Part shown: piece by piece, positions 45,151 through 57,244 of the stretch
Position numbering within the stretch: the stretch's first letter is position 1
How the letters are laid out: each line of letters starts with the position of its first letter
Assembly (NCBI RefSeq): GCF_030247185.1
Contig: NC_080571.1
Coordinates: 104,243,128-104,307,127, forward strand
Reading direction: 5' to 3'
DNA from: Malaya genurostris
Taxonomy: Eukaryota; Arthropoda; Insecta; Diptera; Culicidae
DNA: 64,000 bases
Position numbers and translations under genes: made by a program
Notes under the pieces: generated by a model
Databases searched by the model: none
The model's input: the letters and a program-made list of their open reading frames with translations, nothing else
Told to the model about the DNA's origin: nothing

Positions 45151-45354
45151 ATCTTATGTAACGACGAGCTTTGTTGAGTGAATAACACTCTAAAATCGTC
45201 TCAAAAGGGCTGATATAATAGGGATTGTGATTAGGCCAATTGAAGACGTTTGAAAGATGATTGGATTTGCCATTATTGTACAGATTGTGCCATTTATAGA
45301 GGAAGGATTTGTTAATTTAATTTTCATTTCGATTATATTTTTTTTTTGTTCAAG

Positions 45355-45700
45355 GAGATATGTTACATCTATTTTTTGAAAATGATATCGCGCCTAAGCT
45401 GACCTTTGTCCTTGAGTACAAAATGTACCCTTTTCCGGCGTTTTCCATCGCTTTGACCAATGTATCGGTCGATATGGCGGCGATTTCACGTCGTATGTCG
45501 ACTTTGAGTTTTGCTATGCGTCATGACTTATCAGCGTATACCTTGGATTTCAAATAGCCCCACAAAAAAGTCTTTTGGCGTCAAATCGAGTGATCTCAGG
45601 GGCCAGTCAAAATCATCGTTTTGCGATATAATTCGTACGGGAAACAATGTTCATAACAAATCGATTGTTAGTCAAACCTTATGGCATGTTGGAAGCGTCA
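45355..45700 (-). pseudogene. Tc1/mariner transposase C-terminal relic
   Basis: On the minus strand, split frames give a TCHKV-LTIDLL-like block, then DFDWPLRSLDLTPKDFFVG and a C-terminal tail ending RRDIIFKK. The WPxRSxDLTPxDFF block is the third catalytic region of the DD41D-like group. Several stops and frameshifts are present. It appears to have been inserted into the long-TIR element; its ends are not delimited. Confidence 0.65.
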
Positions 45701-46269
45701 TTCCGAGACAATTTGGAACAGTACACACTATAATTGGGTTGTCCAATGCTTCCACTTTAAATGGCCCACCATGTATTTGCAAGAATGCAACTGGCCCAAT
45801 AAATTAAAATTAAAAAAAAATTGTTTTGAATCTTTTTGCTCCTTCACACGAATGACTATGATTCCAGCTTGTGTTCGCATTTCATTCCAAAATTATTTAA
45901 TTTAACAATTGAATGTACTTTTCGAAACGCAGTTTTTGTGTTCGGGTTAATCTAATGATGTTCAAGCTCTCCCTCCATTTTCAACTAACAGTTTATGGCT
46001 ACAATGTACTGTTGAATATTACGCCTATTTTCATGCACATATGTTAAAAAGGATATTAAATTCAAAATTACTTTACAGTTCTTTATTTTTCTTTTTACCC
46101 AAGAAGCAAGCCTGAGCAATTATTGAAAAATAAAGTTTCATTCACCTAAAATCAATGCATTCGTATTTAGTTTTATATCGATTATGTTTGTCATTCAAAT
46201 TGATGTCCATTCCATATTACTATTGACTTACATGTCGTATAAGTTTCTTTTTTGTGCATAGATAGTGAA

Positions 46270-47158
46270 TTCTACTCCAACTGATGATTTGAATGAATTG
46301 AATGAATAGAATATGTTGAACATTTCACTCTAATTTCGATTGAATAAAAATTTCAAATCTGTTATCTACAATATCTACAATTGATCTGATACAACCATGA
46401 TGTTCCTAGAATTGAAACCACTAATAGGCATACTTGACTACACAGATGATTAACAGGAGTATTGACCTTATCAAAAGAAACACATATCTGTTCTCATTTT
46501 TTCCAGTAATCCTTAATACATGTTTGTTTGTTAACTGGCGAAAACATTATAAATTTAGTGAACATTTATGCATCGTAGCTACGAGCCGTTAATAAAGTAT
46601 ATCAGTTCCATCCATTATGGAAAATATAGTTCCGTCGTATGAAAACAGATACGAACTATGTTTACCAAGCTATATTTCACCTTTTATCTTCGTACCAAGA
46701 GTTTTGTACATTAATGATTCTTCTCTAATAACTTATTGCAAAGAGTTTCCATTAAAATCTATAAAGTAGAGTTGACATAGTTATCGAATCATATTCGATT
46801 TTCCCTGCGGAACAAGACGAGAGTCAATGAAAATGTGCTTACGTATCACGCCACCCGTAGCAAACTAGCGACCCATGCTTTATCCCGCAGCGACAGTTGG
46901 CCGAAAATAACTTTGAATGCAAAAACCGGATAAATACATTTGTTTTGGAAGAACCGGTTAAGTTTTTGTCCGGTTTTTGCATTCAAAGTATTTTTGTCCG
47001 GTTCTTGCAATAAAAATGTTTTTAAACGGTTTTTGCATTTCAAAGTCCGTGTCCGACTTTTGCGCTCAATGTTTTTATCCGGTTTTTGCATTCAAAAATA
47101 CTTAAACGGGTTTTCCAAACTAAGTTGCACTTATCCGACTTTTGCTTTCAGCCGTTCA
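46270..47158 (-). repeat. Right long terminal inverted repeat
   Basis: The inverse of 42145-43085, including the gcaaaaaccgga motif cluster (46920-47100) and the same accidental 81-codon frame. Differences are a few substitutions and the missing about 60-bp segment. Confidence 0.88.
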
Positions 47159-47160
47159 TA

Positions 47161-48840
47161 TAAGATTCAAATTGAAAAAAATACTGGGTTTATGGTGCTT
47201 AAGGGAATCAAAAACAACAATAAAAATAATTGTCTTATCAAAAACTTATTGTTATATTTTTCGTATATAAAGAGTTTCATAATAAAATACTATTTTAATA
47301 TTTCAACTACACTAACTTCTTTGGGACTGGCTGATTTCATCGGATATTTACTGTTACCAGACGAACCAGACGCACTCCGAAAAGCTGATAATCGGAAACT
47401 ACTCCGTAAGGGAGCACCTCCTGATATTTGCGGAGGAGACGTGGGATCCAGAAACAATAAATGAAAAATTTAAATCCTCATACTAGACAGACAGAGTAAT
47501 GGAACGTACCGGATATTTATTTCAGGGGCATATCCTTGAACGAAGTTGAATGAGCTGTCTTGTCAGCGATTTCAAATAACAGAACTTCCTAAAAAACTGA
47601 GGACACAACTCTTTCTTCAGCTTCAAGCAGTACGATTCACAACTATTCTTCTGTAAAAACAAACTTCATTATATGTCTAAGTTAAAATATTATTTCTTGT
47701 TTTTTTCTTCAGCTGTCTCGTTTTCTTTCTTGTTGCAGATTTGATGTACGCTTCCAATGAAAATTATAAGTTTTCACATTATTTTTATTAAACATAATCG
47801 ACATGCGATTAATAGAAGAATGTAATGAATATTATATTGGCTTAAGTTTTATCGACTTTTCGCATAATTTGTATATGGTATGTTTATCAATATCATAAAG
47901 ATTATGAAGATATAAAATTTATTGAACATCATTTAGATTTTATGTAGAGTTCCATTAAAGATCATAAGGTGTCATATGTCTTTTGTGAAATACCATCTGC
48001 ATACGATTCACAAGACACATCCAATGAATATAAATTATGTAACGAGTTAGGTTTCATCGGATTGCCATATACATTATATGGAATATTCTTATAACTTTCA
48101 TTATGGTAACGTCTATTTAGATTTAACGTACACTTTAAATAAAGATTACAAGTTTTCATATAACCTCTATGAATTATATTCTGCATACGATTCATATGAC
48201 AAATCTGTTGAATATAAGTAAGATTTTCATTTCAGTTTAGCATATATCGTTTCGCGAGGGGCGTATCAATTTATTTTAGTCAGCCCTCTTGAAATTTAAA
48301 ATTGACTCCGTATCTGCAACACGGGGTCGGTTACAAAATGGAGATATTGTGTATAAAAAACAGCAGGATTACAGTATAGAGTATAGAACACTAAGAAGGA
48401 GACCAGAGACAAATAACAGAAGAAACAAGACAGAATATGTAGGATACAAACAAGAAAACATCAGTTTGTATTCATACCTCATCCGAGAGAATCGACAAAA
48501 TAAACCCTTTACGACAGCGACGATAAAAACGAAGAACCGTAAATGTGTGAATAATAAGATAATTTCGAAATGAGTAAACCAAAACGAACATAAAGCACCG
48601 CGCTACTACAAAAAAATACCGTCGTCATTGATTTCAAGTGGGCTCGCTTTCGTTCTACGAAGTGCGATCATTAAGTAATGAGCCTAAATTGATTGTCGTG
48701 TTTGTGGTAAACCTGCAACATTGAAATTCCGTTTCCTTTCCCGGCATTCTTCTCCCCTCCATTGATATATATTTAACCGTCGCTCTAACTTGTTTAGTTC
48801 GCCTGCTGTGCCGTGTTGAGCAGGCGTGTGTTGGTGGTAC
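47161..48840. other. No gene recognised; one short direct repeat
   Basis: Contains two diverged copies of a segment (ctgcatacgattca, at about 47997 and 48180) spaced about 185 bp apart. One frame tail (47330-47464, LLLPDEPDALRKADNRKLLR) looks protein-like in composition, but I cannot place it. The 94-codon frame at 48289-48573 is basic and unrecognised. Confidence 0.4.
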
Positions 48841-48849
48841 TCGTCACGA

Positions 48850-49140
48850 AAATGGAGCGTTACTCCTCAAAAGCAACGCGTAGCGATAAAATTTTGCGCC
48901 AGATTCTGCGAAACGGCTTCGGAAACGTACGCTAAAATTGTAAAAGTGCTCTCGCTCAGGTATTTCGGTGGTTTAAAGTGTTTCAAGGGCGGGGCATGAA
49001 ATCGTGGAAGACGAGGCGCGAAGCGGGTGACCAATTGAGATTGTACTAACTAAGGGATTACGAAAACGACTACTAGGCGATACAACAATCTCATTAACTA
49101 AACCATTGTTCAATGCACAATAAGACTCGTATGCTTCGGC
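48850..49140 (+). pseudogene. Mariner-like transposase N-terminal relic
   Basis: Frames read IKFCARFCETASETYAKIVK and, after a one-base shift, SLAQVFRWFKVFQGRG. This is the helix-turn-helix start of a mariner-type transposase (the pattern FCxRxxxSAxETYxxI...SRxQVFxWxKxFxxG). Stops follow, and nothing of the catalytic domain is seen. It lies 90 bp from the next transposon but on the opposite strand. Confidence 0.6.
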
Positions 49141-49227
49141 TTTTGTTTAGTTTGTAGGAATAACATCCAAGTGAAATAAACTGAACGAAAAAGAAAAATA
49201 AAAAATATGTGAAAAATACGGAATATA

Positions 49228-49839
49228 CAGGGTCCGCCATGTAACTTTTTTTTAAAACATGCAATAAAACACAAACGGTTCATCCGACTTCAAAATATAT
49301 ATTTTCATATTAAAGTACAATCCTTCCGGTTAACTGTGAAATAAAATTTCATTCAAATCGCTGCCTCGGCTGGCCTTGCAGTACGCCATACGGTCGGTCC
49401 AGTTTTTTAGTACATTTTCGATTGTATGCAGCTTTATTTCAGCTATGGCTGCACGAATGCTGTCCTTCAAGGCTTGACCGTGGCGGCGGCTCCTGCTTCA
49501 TTTTCGAAGAAAAATGGCCCAATGATGCCGCCAGACCAAAATCCGCACCAAACCGTCACTCTCTGAGGATGTATCCACGATAACGTACGGGTTTTCCGTC
49601 CCCCAGATGCGACAATTTTGCTTATTAACATACCCGCCGAGATGAAAATGTGCCTTCCCATTTTCAAACGTAATTTTCGCACACATTCCGCAACATAACC
49701 ATGATTTTCAAAGTAAAACTGCACTATTTTCACGGAAGTGGAAGGATAAAACTAAGTTTCTGTCAAATCAGAAGTGACATTATGGTTACCAATGTCGAAA
49801 TAACCGCTAGTTAAAAAAAAAGTTAGATGGCGGACCCTG
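49228..49839 (-). mobile_element. 612-bp internally deleted Tc1/mariner element
   Basis: TA on both sides (49226-49227, 49840-49841). The inverted ends cagggtccgccatgtaactt and aagttagatggcggaccctg match with one difference. It contains pieces of a DD41D-like transposase in antisense with two internal deletions. Confidence 0.85.
49330..49733 (-). pseudogene. Internally deleted transposase of the 612-bp element
   Basis: Minus strand: KIVQFYFENHGYVAECVRKL (the N-terminal helix-turn-helix) joins directly to a catalytic piece, HFHLGGYVNKQNCRIWG, then VTVWCGFWSGGIIGPFFFEN. A second deletion and a frame change lead to LKDSIRAAIAEIKLHTIENV, and the tail NWTDRMAYCKASRG...LNEILFHS ends at TAA. The second and third catalytic Asp regions are gone. 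The GYVNKQNCRIW and LNEI(L/I)F motifs ally it with the transposase at 14857-15516. Confidence 0.75.
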
Positions 49840-49904
49840 TATGTTCAAAAGAAGATATGAGAGAGACAATAGATACCAGACGGAGAAGACAGACAAGACA
49901 AAGA

Positions 49905-50385
49905 CAATACAGATACAAGACAAAGACAAGACAGAGACAAGACAGAGACAAGACAGAGACAAGACAGAGACAAGACAGAGACAAGACAGAGACAAAACAG
50001 AGACAAGACAGAGACAAGACAGAGACAAGACAGAGACAAGACAGAGACAAGACAGAGACAAGACAGAGACAAGACAGAGACAAGACAGAGACAAGACAGA
50101 GACAAGACAGAGACAAGACAGAGACAAGACAGAGACAAGACAGAGACAAGACAGAGACAAGACAGAGACAAGACAGAGACAAGACAGAGACAAGACAGAG
50201 ACAAGACAGAGACAAAACAGAAACAAAACAGAGACAAAACAGAGACAAAACAGAGACAAAACAGAGACAAAACAGAGACAGAACAGAGACAAAACAAAGA
50301 CAAAACAGAGACAAAACAGAGACAAAACAGAGATAAAACAGAGACAAGACAGAGACAAGACAGAGACAAGACAAAGACAAGACTA
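49905..50385 (+). repeat. 11-bp minisatellite (gacagagacaa)n, about 43 copies
   Basis: A purine-rich array. Most units are gacagagacaa; a contiguous block (about 50212-50340) carries the variant aacagagacaa, which indicates local homogenisation. It begins just downstream of the 612-bp transposon after irregular related units (49865-49904). Frames through it in every phase are artefacts. Confidence 0.95.
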
Positions 50386-50389
50386 ATAC

Positions 50390-51980
50390 TTAAAACTTAG
50401 GAATCATATGATTAAGAAACAAAAAAGGCCTAACGGATCTTTAAAACTCAGCCAAAAGTTTAGTATTCACGAGGTTATATTATACGACTGATAAACCTAG
50501 CTCATCAATCAGTAGAAGTGATATCGTCTACCTAATGAATACGAGGAAAGAGGAAAAGGGTATACTTCAGTTCAATATTCCTAATCGAATTGATGGATGG
50601 TTCCAATTGTATAGGTACTGCCACGCACAATCAGTTTCCGGACAGTCTAATAAAATTCTGGTCGGGTTAGCCTTTGTTAGGAGGTAAACGATATTATCGT
50701 TCTTTTTGGTTTCGTTTTCGTGTGGGACCAACATTTCAACTATCACGGTAAGTTGTGGTGAAATCGATCAACATTGAATCGAATTAACCGGACCGGTTCC
50801 TTTTGACTTCAATTCTATAAATAGACAATACTTACACGACGAAGGCACCGAAAAGCGGAACTATGCGGTGGACAAACTTTGGGAAAACTAGTTAAATTAT
50901 GTTGGCGTGTGTTTGATCCATGCCACAAATTCTAGCATTATGCTGGTTTATATGTTTACAAGTGACTTTGAAAGGATATATTCAAAAGTTTTGTATTGAC
51001 TTGCAAAGAATCATGCTAAGGAAGTGGTATGGATTTCCACAGAAAATCTATTTTCTATTGTGTACATTTTGGCTCATTTCGTGAGTAATTTTCATAATTT
51101 GAAATGCACCATTTGTCGAAATTCGTGGTAATATTTTTCAACCTATGTGAGGGTAAGCCATCGCATTCTTCTGCTGTTTTATTTAGCGGAAGCGATATAC
51201 ACAAGCCAACAGAGCTTATGAAACACCAGCAATACTAGTCAATCGTTAATAAATCATAAACGAAGCCATCATCGATAATTTTTGTCGGTAAATGGCATTT
51301 TCCCCGTACAGCAGTTATGGTTATCGAAACTAGGTTGTCAAGTCGAACTGTAATTTATCACCCCCGGTAGTACTTCCAGCAGACAATATTAATCCCGAAA
51401 ACAGCAGGTGGGTTAAGTTACATGCTATGATATGTGCAAAGTTAATAGTTAAGTAAGAATGTGTAAATAGTTTTGATACACTCTGGAATGTACACTATTT
51501 GACAGATTGGTAGAGACATGACTTAATCTAAAAATTAAAAGGGGTAATTTTGATAGTTAAACTTAAACGATTTATAATCATAATGGTTGAACTTTATTTT
51601 ACAAAACACTGGATTATGAACAGTTGAACAATTGCTTAGAATGAGGCAATGTCGAAACAAAGTGGACATGAAAATTGTATCTTATAATGCGCTATGCATC
51701 AAAGAGTCGATGACGGAGCGTAAGAAACAGAATATGGTTATAAACAGTAAAAATATCTGAAAATTAAATGCTGACTTAAACAGTGAAGACGGAATTCTGT
51801 ATTAGAGATAATTTTCCATTAATTGAAACATAAATTTTCGAAATGTTTTTCACATATTAATATTATGTTTGTTCCTAGCAATAATGCGTAAATTTTTAAA
51901 TAGGTAAAAATCATTTTCCTGTTCATCAGTTCGTAATTTTCACTTATCGCTTTTACAAGGCTACACTTTTACACTTGGTT
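50390..51980. other. No gene recognised
   Basis: AT-rich with no frame or repeat that I could support. Confidence 0.45.
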
Positions 51981-51997
51981 TTAATGCTGGAATAATA

Positions 51998-52116
51998 CAG
52001 GGACGGGTATAGCGTGATGGGTTCGATGCCCAACCACGCACATAAGGCCAGAAAGCTTTTCTGTCCCGAAGAGGCGAATGATCTTAAGGTTTAAACCTCT
52101 ATAATTGAAACAATAA
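51998..52116 (+). repeat. tRNA-derived SINE with a deletion between A and B boxes
   Basis: Flanked by a 15-bp target duplication, aatgctggaataata (51983-51997 and 52117-52131). The sequence gggtatagcgtgatgggttc runs an A box (tagcgtgatggg) directly into a B box (gggttcgatgccc), so the roughly 30 bases normally between them are gone. The tail, cgaatgatcttaaggtttaa then acctctataattg, is a tail I recognise from mosquito SINEs. It ends in aataaa. Confidence 0.85.
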
Positions 52117-52143
52117 AATGCTGGAATAATAAAATTTGCCAGA

Positions 52144-52193
52144 TTACTTCAAGACATTCAAGATTAAAAATGATCTTGAATGTCTTGAAGTAA
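52144..52193. repeat. Perfect 21-bp hairpin
   Basis: ttacttcaagacattcaaga plus one base, an 8-base loop, then the exact inverse. It immediately follows the SINE target duplication. The shape would suit a small-RNA precursor only if flanking stem were present, and the pairing stops outside the 21 bp. Confidence 0.8.
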
Positions 52194-52599
52194 CCGGAAA
52201 GTTCGAATCCGAAATTTTCTTCTTCGTTCGCATTTTTATCAATGATGAAATCATAACTCAAAATTATTACATTTTCGGGCTGTTGATGAATGATATAAAG
52301 AGAATAATCATACCATATATATTTACACAATTAAGACAATCATAAGACTGTTTATGATTTTTTCCGCTTAATGGAATTGATTTCTACTTGGTTCATAACT
52401 CCTAGTTTTATGAAATCTTAATTGCTTTTTCCTCAGTGTAAGCAGTGTAGCTCAGTCCTATAAAGATTGTACTCGAAAAACATGCAACTGACAAAACATT
52501 ATTTTGAGTTGGATACTTTTGAATAAATAAACACATATTAGCTATGTTTTCGCAACCTTCTCTCCTAGTGTAGATGTTCGCACCTTGAACCTAACACTA

Positions 52600-53461
52600 C
52601 CCATCTAATCCTGTGCAACACTTGCGCCATCTTGCTTACAACTTCCATCCACACTTTCTTCAGATCCTAGCCATTTTTTATTACCTTCCCTATTTTTCGA
52701 AGCTTCCTCTTCATAATCGCTCAGCATTTTTCTATTGGGCGAAGTCCTGGCGAGTTTGGCAGATTCGGTACAGAAACAATAATGTTGGCTTCGAACCACT
52801 TCATAGCCGGTTTCGCGTAACGGCACGATGACAGATCCGACCAAAACAGACCGGAGGAAGAGCAACGTGCGCCTCTGGAAGCATTCTTATTTATATAGTA
52901 ACGATCGTCCACAGATTGCCTGCCACAGCCAGTGCTTCTTGGCAAGCTGTTCGATCTTCTTCTCCGAAAGTTATCCGCAACATCCTTGTAAGATTTGCAG
53001 TTCAAAAACTCCCAGCCAGGGATCTGCTTGATAGTCGTTTTAATATACGTCTCGTTGTCCATTACAATGCATTTCGCTTACATCAGCCAAACGCGGTGTG
53101 CCTTCCTGGCGTAGGATTTGACCATCGTATTCTGATTATTTGTTCGGTTAGACACCTTCGTTACCTTGAAGACATGAAGTCTGGCTCGCTTCATTGCCTG
53201 TATGCTGAACCAGATGGAAGAATTCACCTTTTCGGATTTGTCACGAATCAAAAGGTTCGGATTGTCCTTGAAGTAATCCCTCATCTTCCTTGTGTTCACA
53301 GGGTTGCGTTGTTTTGCTTTAGTTCCGCAACCAGCTCGCCGAGAGGTCGTCTGGATCTCCTTCAACAATTTTACCACACAGGAAACAGTCGAATTTTCGA
53401 TTCTCAACTGTTTCACTATCCACCTGTGGGAATAGCCTGGATTTTCCCCAACCGCGCACAT
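52600..53461 (-). pseudogene. Tc1/mariner D37E-type transposase, near full length but frameshifted
   Basis: Minus strand, ATG 53461. The helix-turn-helix half reads YSHRWIVKQLRIENSTVSCV, VRDYFKxNPNL-like and NRTNNQNTMVKSYARK. After a frameshift near 53070 come the first catalytic Asp (MDNETYIKTTIKQIPG), the second (FWSDLSSCRYAKPAMKWFEA) and the Glu (RPIEKC). The last two are separated by 34 rather than 37 residues because of a small in-frame deletion. The tail AIMKRKLRKIGKVIK continues past a stop (W to TGA) to about 52600. All three catalytic positions are recognisable but the gene is dead. No TIRs were found. Confidence 0.75.
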
Positions 53462-53469
53462 TTTTTTTT

Positions 53470-54935
53470 TAAATTAAGCTCTTAATAGCTTGGAAGCCAT
53501 CTCGACAACCAATTAACATATTGTAACGTGTTGGCTGCTATATGTGGTCAAATATTTGGGTGGGAATATTCCCGGGCCCGGACTTTTGGGCCTCTAAAAT
53601 TCGAAGATTTAAAATTGTTTTCTATTCTTAATGAAAAAAATAAAAAAATGGAAACACTTTTGGTATGTTAATTACTTTGTTGAATTTATGTATTTAAAAA
53701 TCTCTTAATTCGATGCTATTTCCAAGCACACAAATTTTCAAGAAACGTCTCATGTTAGAGGCCCGCAATATTGTAGCTCCACGGAATTTTATTTCGACGG
53801 CCCTTCATGTAGTTCTAGTAGTTTTGGTTTCCAAGGCGTAGAGTGTAATAACTTTGATTTACCATATTTTAGTTTTTCTTTACAGCAAAATTTCCCAGAT
53901 TTTAAATATATTGAACAAAGAATACGAATTGAAATTCGGTTACATCTCCATAGAAATATTATTTTGGTTTCGTCTTGTCGTAGTGAAAAGAGTGACGTTG
54001 GCATTACCACTCTCTTCTGCTGAGAGACGAAAATGCTTCCTCTCTATTCGTTTGTTTTGAATGCGATCATTTACGAACAAGACAGTAAAAAATCTATTCC
54101 CAATACATCAAGTTGTGATAATGCCTGTCTATTTCATCGACACAGTCTCAATAAAGCAGTTTTTGCCTTTTTATTGAGATAATTTCTGACACTTTTGATA
54201 CCTATTTATTCAGATCTATTCGGGTGGTTCACAAAATCATGCTTCAGCGTTAATAATACATTTAAACGTGATCATATCTGAAATAATTATACGGATGGAG
54301 AAAAAAAAGTGATACGATCTATCAATATTGGACCGTATTACGTAGATTTGGTTGTTTCTTTTATACTAATGAGACTATATTTTAACCCGAACAAAATTAT
54401 ATTTCTATTTCTAAATATACGGTATACTTGAAATTTTTGTCTGGTCATCAAATGGTGAACTACAAGACTACTGCTTAGGCAGAAAACAAGAAACAAAACA
54501 CCAATAACAACTGGAACTAGAACCGAGAATCATGAGATCATAAGATACGTCAATTGAGACATAGGATCAAGGGTAGATGATACATAAGAATTCATGTAGT
54601 GCATCTACTAGTCGTGTTATCGGTAAATGATGCAAACAATTAATATCCTATATATTTAAGCTAAATGCAGTATCAAACTATGGAGCAAAAGAAAAAAATA
54701 TATGCAGAAGAAATTCCATACTTGAAAATTTTTGCATTTTGAAAAATTTCTTGGCTTATCTGTACCGGCCAATAACTTAAAATTTCTGCACAATTTAAAA
54801 TTTCTTGAGATTTTAGGCGAAAATGTTTTTTTCACAGAATTTTGAAAAATATTAGTTTACCCTCTTTGATACTTCGAGTTGGTTGGTCTTTAAACGCACA
54901 AGAAAAAACCTGTTTTAATCGACCTAGTGGTGTAA
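53470..54935. other. No gene recognised
   Basis: AT-rich. A short stretch (54441-54460, ctggtcatcaaatggtgaac) resembles the 5' end of the retroposon at 24790. Nothing else is delimited. Confidence 0.4.
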
Positions 54936-54938
54936 TGA

Positions 54939-56250
54939 TGCCTTTCTCATCATCAACTAGTATAACCTACAGAGTAAAGCAGTTCTCAGATCGATAAGAC
55001 CATTTCTGAGAAAACGAAGTGAGTTCCACTATTGCAGGTACTTCCGAAACAGGAGTCCGGGAACCGGTATAATCGAAGTCGGTTTGAGAAAAGTGACTGA
55101 GATCCATTTTCGAGTCTATAGTCACGATATCCGGTCGTTAATCGAAAACCGGGAATCAGAAAAGCCGACATCAATTTGTTTGACCGTCTACTGACAATGA
55201 TTATCGATTGGACTAGTTTTTAGGTAAGTTTAGAAATTAGTTAACGTGTTTTACGCTTTTAGTAACGGTATAAATATTTTAATAATCTTCACCCTGTAGT
55301 TCCGCAACCGGTTGTCCGGAATTGGTGTCGGCTGAAATTCAGGAATTCAATATGGGACCACGAGACTTTTCATTTGAACTTATATTCATTTGTGTCAATC
55401 CATAGCTGAGGAAAGTGAGTGAGATCCATTTTGGAATAAATGAACACTTTTCCCGGTGCTTTCGGAATCGGAACCCGGGAATCAGGATAGCCAGAACCGG
55501 TTTATTTGATTTGTCCACTGATAATTACTACCGATTGGAATAGTCATGCGGTTAGTCTAGAATTTAATTTATGTTTTTTTTTGTTTCGCCACTTTAAGTG
55601 ACTGTATTAATTTTCAACAGACTTCACCCTATAATTCCGGAACCGGAAGTCGCATTCTGATGGAACTTTGGAGTTTTATATAGGACTATGAGACCTTTCA
55701 TTTGAACCTAATTTTGGTTAAATCTGCCACGCCATCTCTGAGCAAGTGATGAGATAATTTGAAATTGTAATTTTTATACTAATCACCTTGTGATTCCGGA
55801 ACCGGAAGTTGAATCGAAATGAAATTCAGGAACTTTGTATAAAACATTTATACCTTTCATTTGAATCTAAGTTTGTGAGAATCGGTTCAGCTATCTCTGA
55901 GAAAAGTTAGTGCACTTATTTTCATTTTTTTGCACATATCATCCTGTAATTCCGGAATCGGAAGTCGGATTCGAATAAAATTCAGGAACTTTATACGGGG
56001 TTATAAGACCTTCCATTTGAATCTAAGTTTTTGAAAATCGGTTCAGCCATCTCTGAGAAATGTGAGTACAAAAAAATGTTACATACATACATACATACAT
56101 ACACAGACATACACACGCATACACACATACAGACATTTTGCGTACTCGAGGAACTGAGTCGAATGGAATATGACACTCGGCCCTCCGGATCTTGGTTCAA
56201 AGGTCGGTTTTCACAGTGATTGCATAACCTTTCCATATGAGAACGGCAAA
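54939..56250 (+). repeat. 1.3 kb interspersed repeat with internal tandem units
   Basis: Starts tgcctttctcat and ends with the near inverse atgagaacggca. The interior has four diverged units of about 160 bp (spacing 332, 164 and 156), each with an ccggaaccggaagt-like block, a gacctttcatttgaatcta block and gaaaatcggttcagccatct. An acat/acac microsatellite (56083-56140) is followed by the 3' module tgagtcgaatggaatatgac, then actcggccctccgg. I recognise this as a very abundant mosquito repeat, named from memory only as a type. No coding sequence is visible. Confidence 0.8.
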
Positions 56251-57244
56251 AAGTTTTGAAAGTTTCTGTATTTATGCCGTTTGTTTTTAGATTCTCCTTA
56301 AGAACATTGAGTTTAATTTGTTATAAATAATCGTGAGTATTAATAACAATAATTAAAGTGTATAAAAAGTGTATGTTACCGCTTTAATTTCTAAGCATTT
56401 TGTAACAATAACTAAAATTTGAAATTTTTTAGTGTTTGTCATTTATTCTTAGATGTTTTTAAATAATAAAAAATCTGCTAGTTTGTAACTGGTTTTATTA
56501 GCAATCCAATGATGTATAAAAACATATAGGTCATCGCTTTGAATCCAGAGATATTTACGACCATTGTAAAAAATCCCATCTTTTTGTGGTCTTCTGTTTA
56601 CAGTTTTCTCTATAACTTTAGGTAGACAACTCTATTTTACGTATGTTTCAGTGCATTTTATTTCTGAAACTAGTACCATTCCAATGGTGAACAAATTTTG
56701 AAAATCGGTTGACTATCAACAAAGATATGACTCGATAAAGTTGGAGCTCTCAATATTCAGTTGCGACGTTGATGCCAAAGGAAACAAAATTATATAGCAG
56801 ATAAGACATTTTTTGCGCATGAAAATAACCTGGAACGGGAAAAATCACCTTTTCATTGATTTTTCCTAATCGATTGTCAATAATGATATACTTAAAATAA
56901 TCTACGAACTGTACAAAATTCGAGGGTGTAAAATTTATTGAGATCCGTTGAAAAACAGCTGAACTATGACAGCTCAAAGTTACCGTTCCAACTTTTTTCG
57001 GGCTCCAAATGTTAAAGGACCCTCTGTCTCGTCTCACCTTTCCATTTTATATATTCACATCCTTGCTCTCCCATGAGTACTATCATTCTATCATTTTAAT
57101 TTCCTGTTTCTACAAAATGGTTTCTGGTTAGGTGAATATCACAAAAAGAAAAAAAGAAATAATCACTACTATATTTAGTCGAAAAAAGAGAAAAAATTAT
57201 GATATTAATGATACAAGAAAAACGAGTGGTAATGAGTTTCGACG

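Larger units (their letters stand above)
42145..47158 (+). mobile_element. 5.0 kb element with about 0.9 kb terminal inverted repeats
   Basis: Both ends read atatgaacggctgaaagcaa inward, with TA just outside the repeated tgaacgg core (42143-42144, 47159-47160). The inverted arms extend about 0.9 kb with very few differences. The interior (about 3.2 kb) holds a degenerate cysteine-rich gene (44400-45150), a relic Tc1/mariner fragment in antisense, and one end of a TTA-type MITE. Long TIRs with subterminal repeats resemble foldback/Galileo-type transposons, but the TA flank and the gene do not clearly fit that superfamily. I treat it as unclassified. Confidence 0.8.

Noticed and set aside
46940..47464. 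174-codon frame running out of the right inverted repeat
   Set aside because: The first half is TIR sequence and the second half has no recognisable family; the join is accidental.
49807..50386. Five overlapping long frames (for example RDKTETRQ repeats)
   Set aside because: Artefacts of the 11-bp minisatellite, open on both strands.
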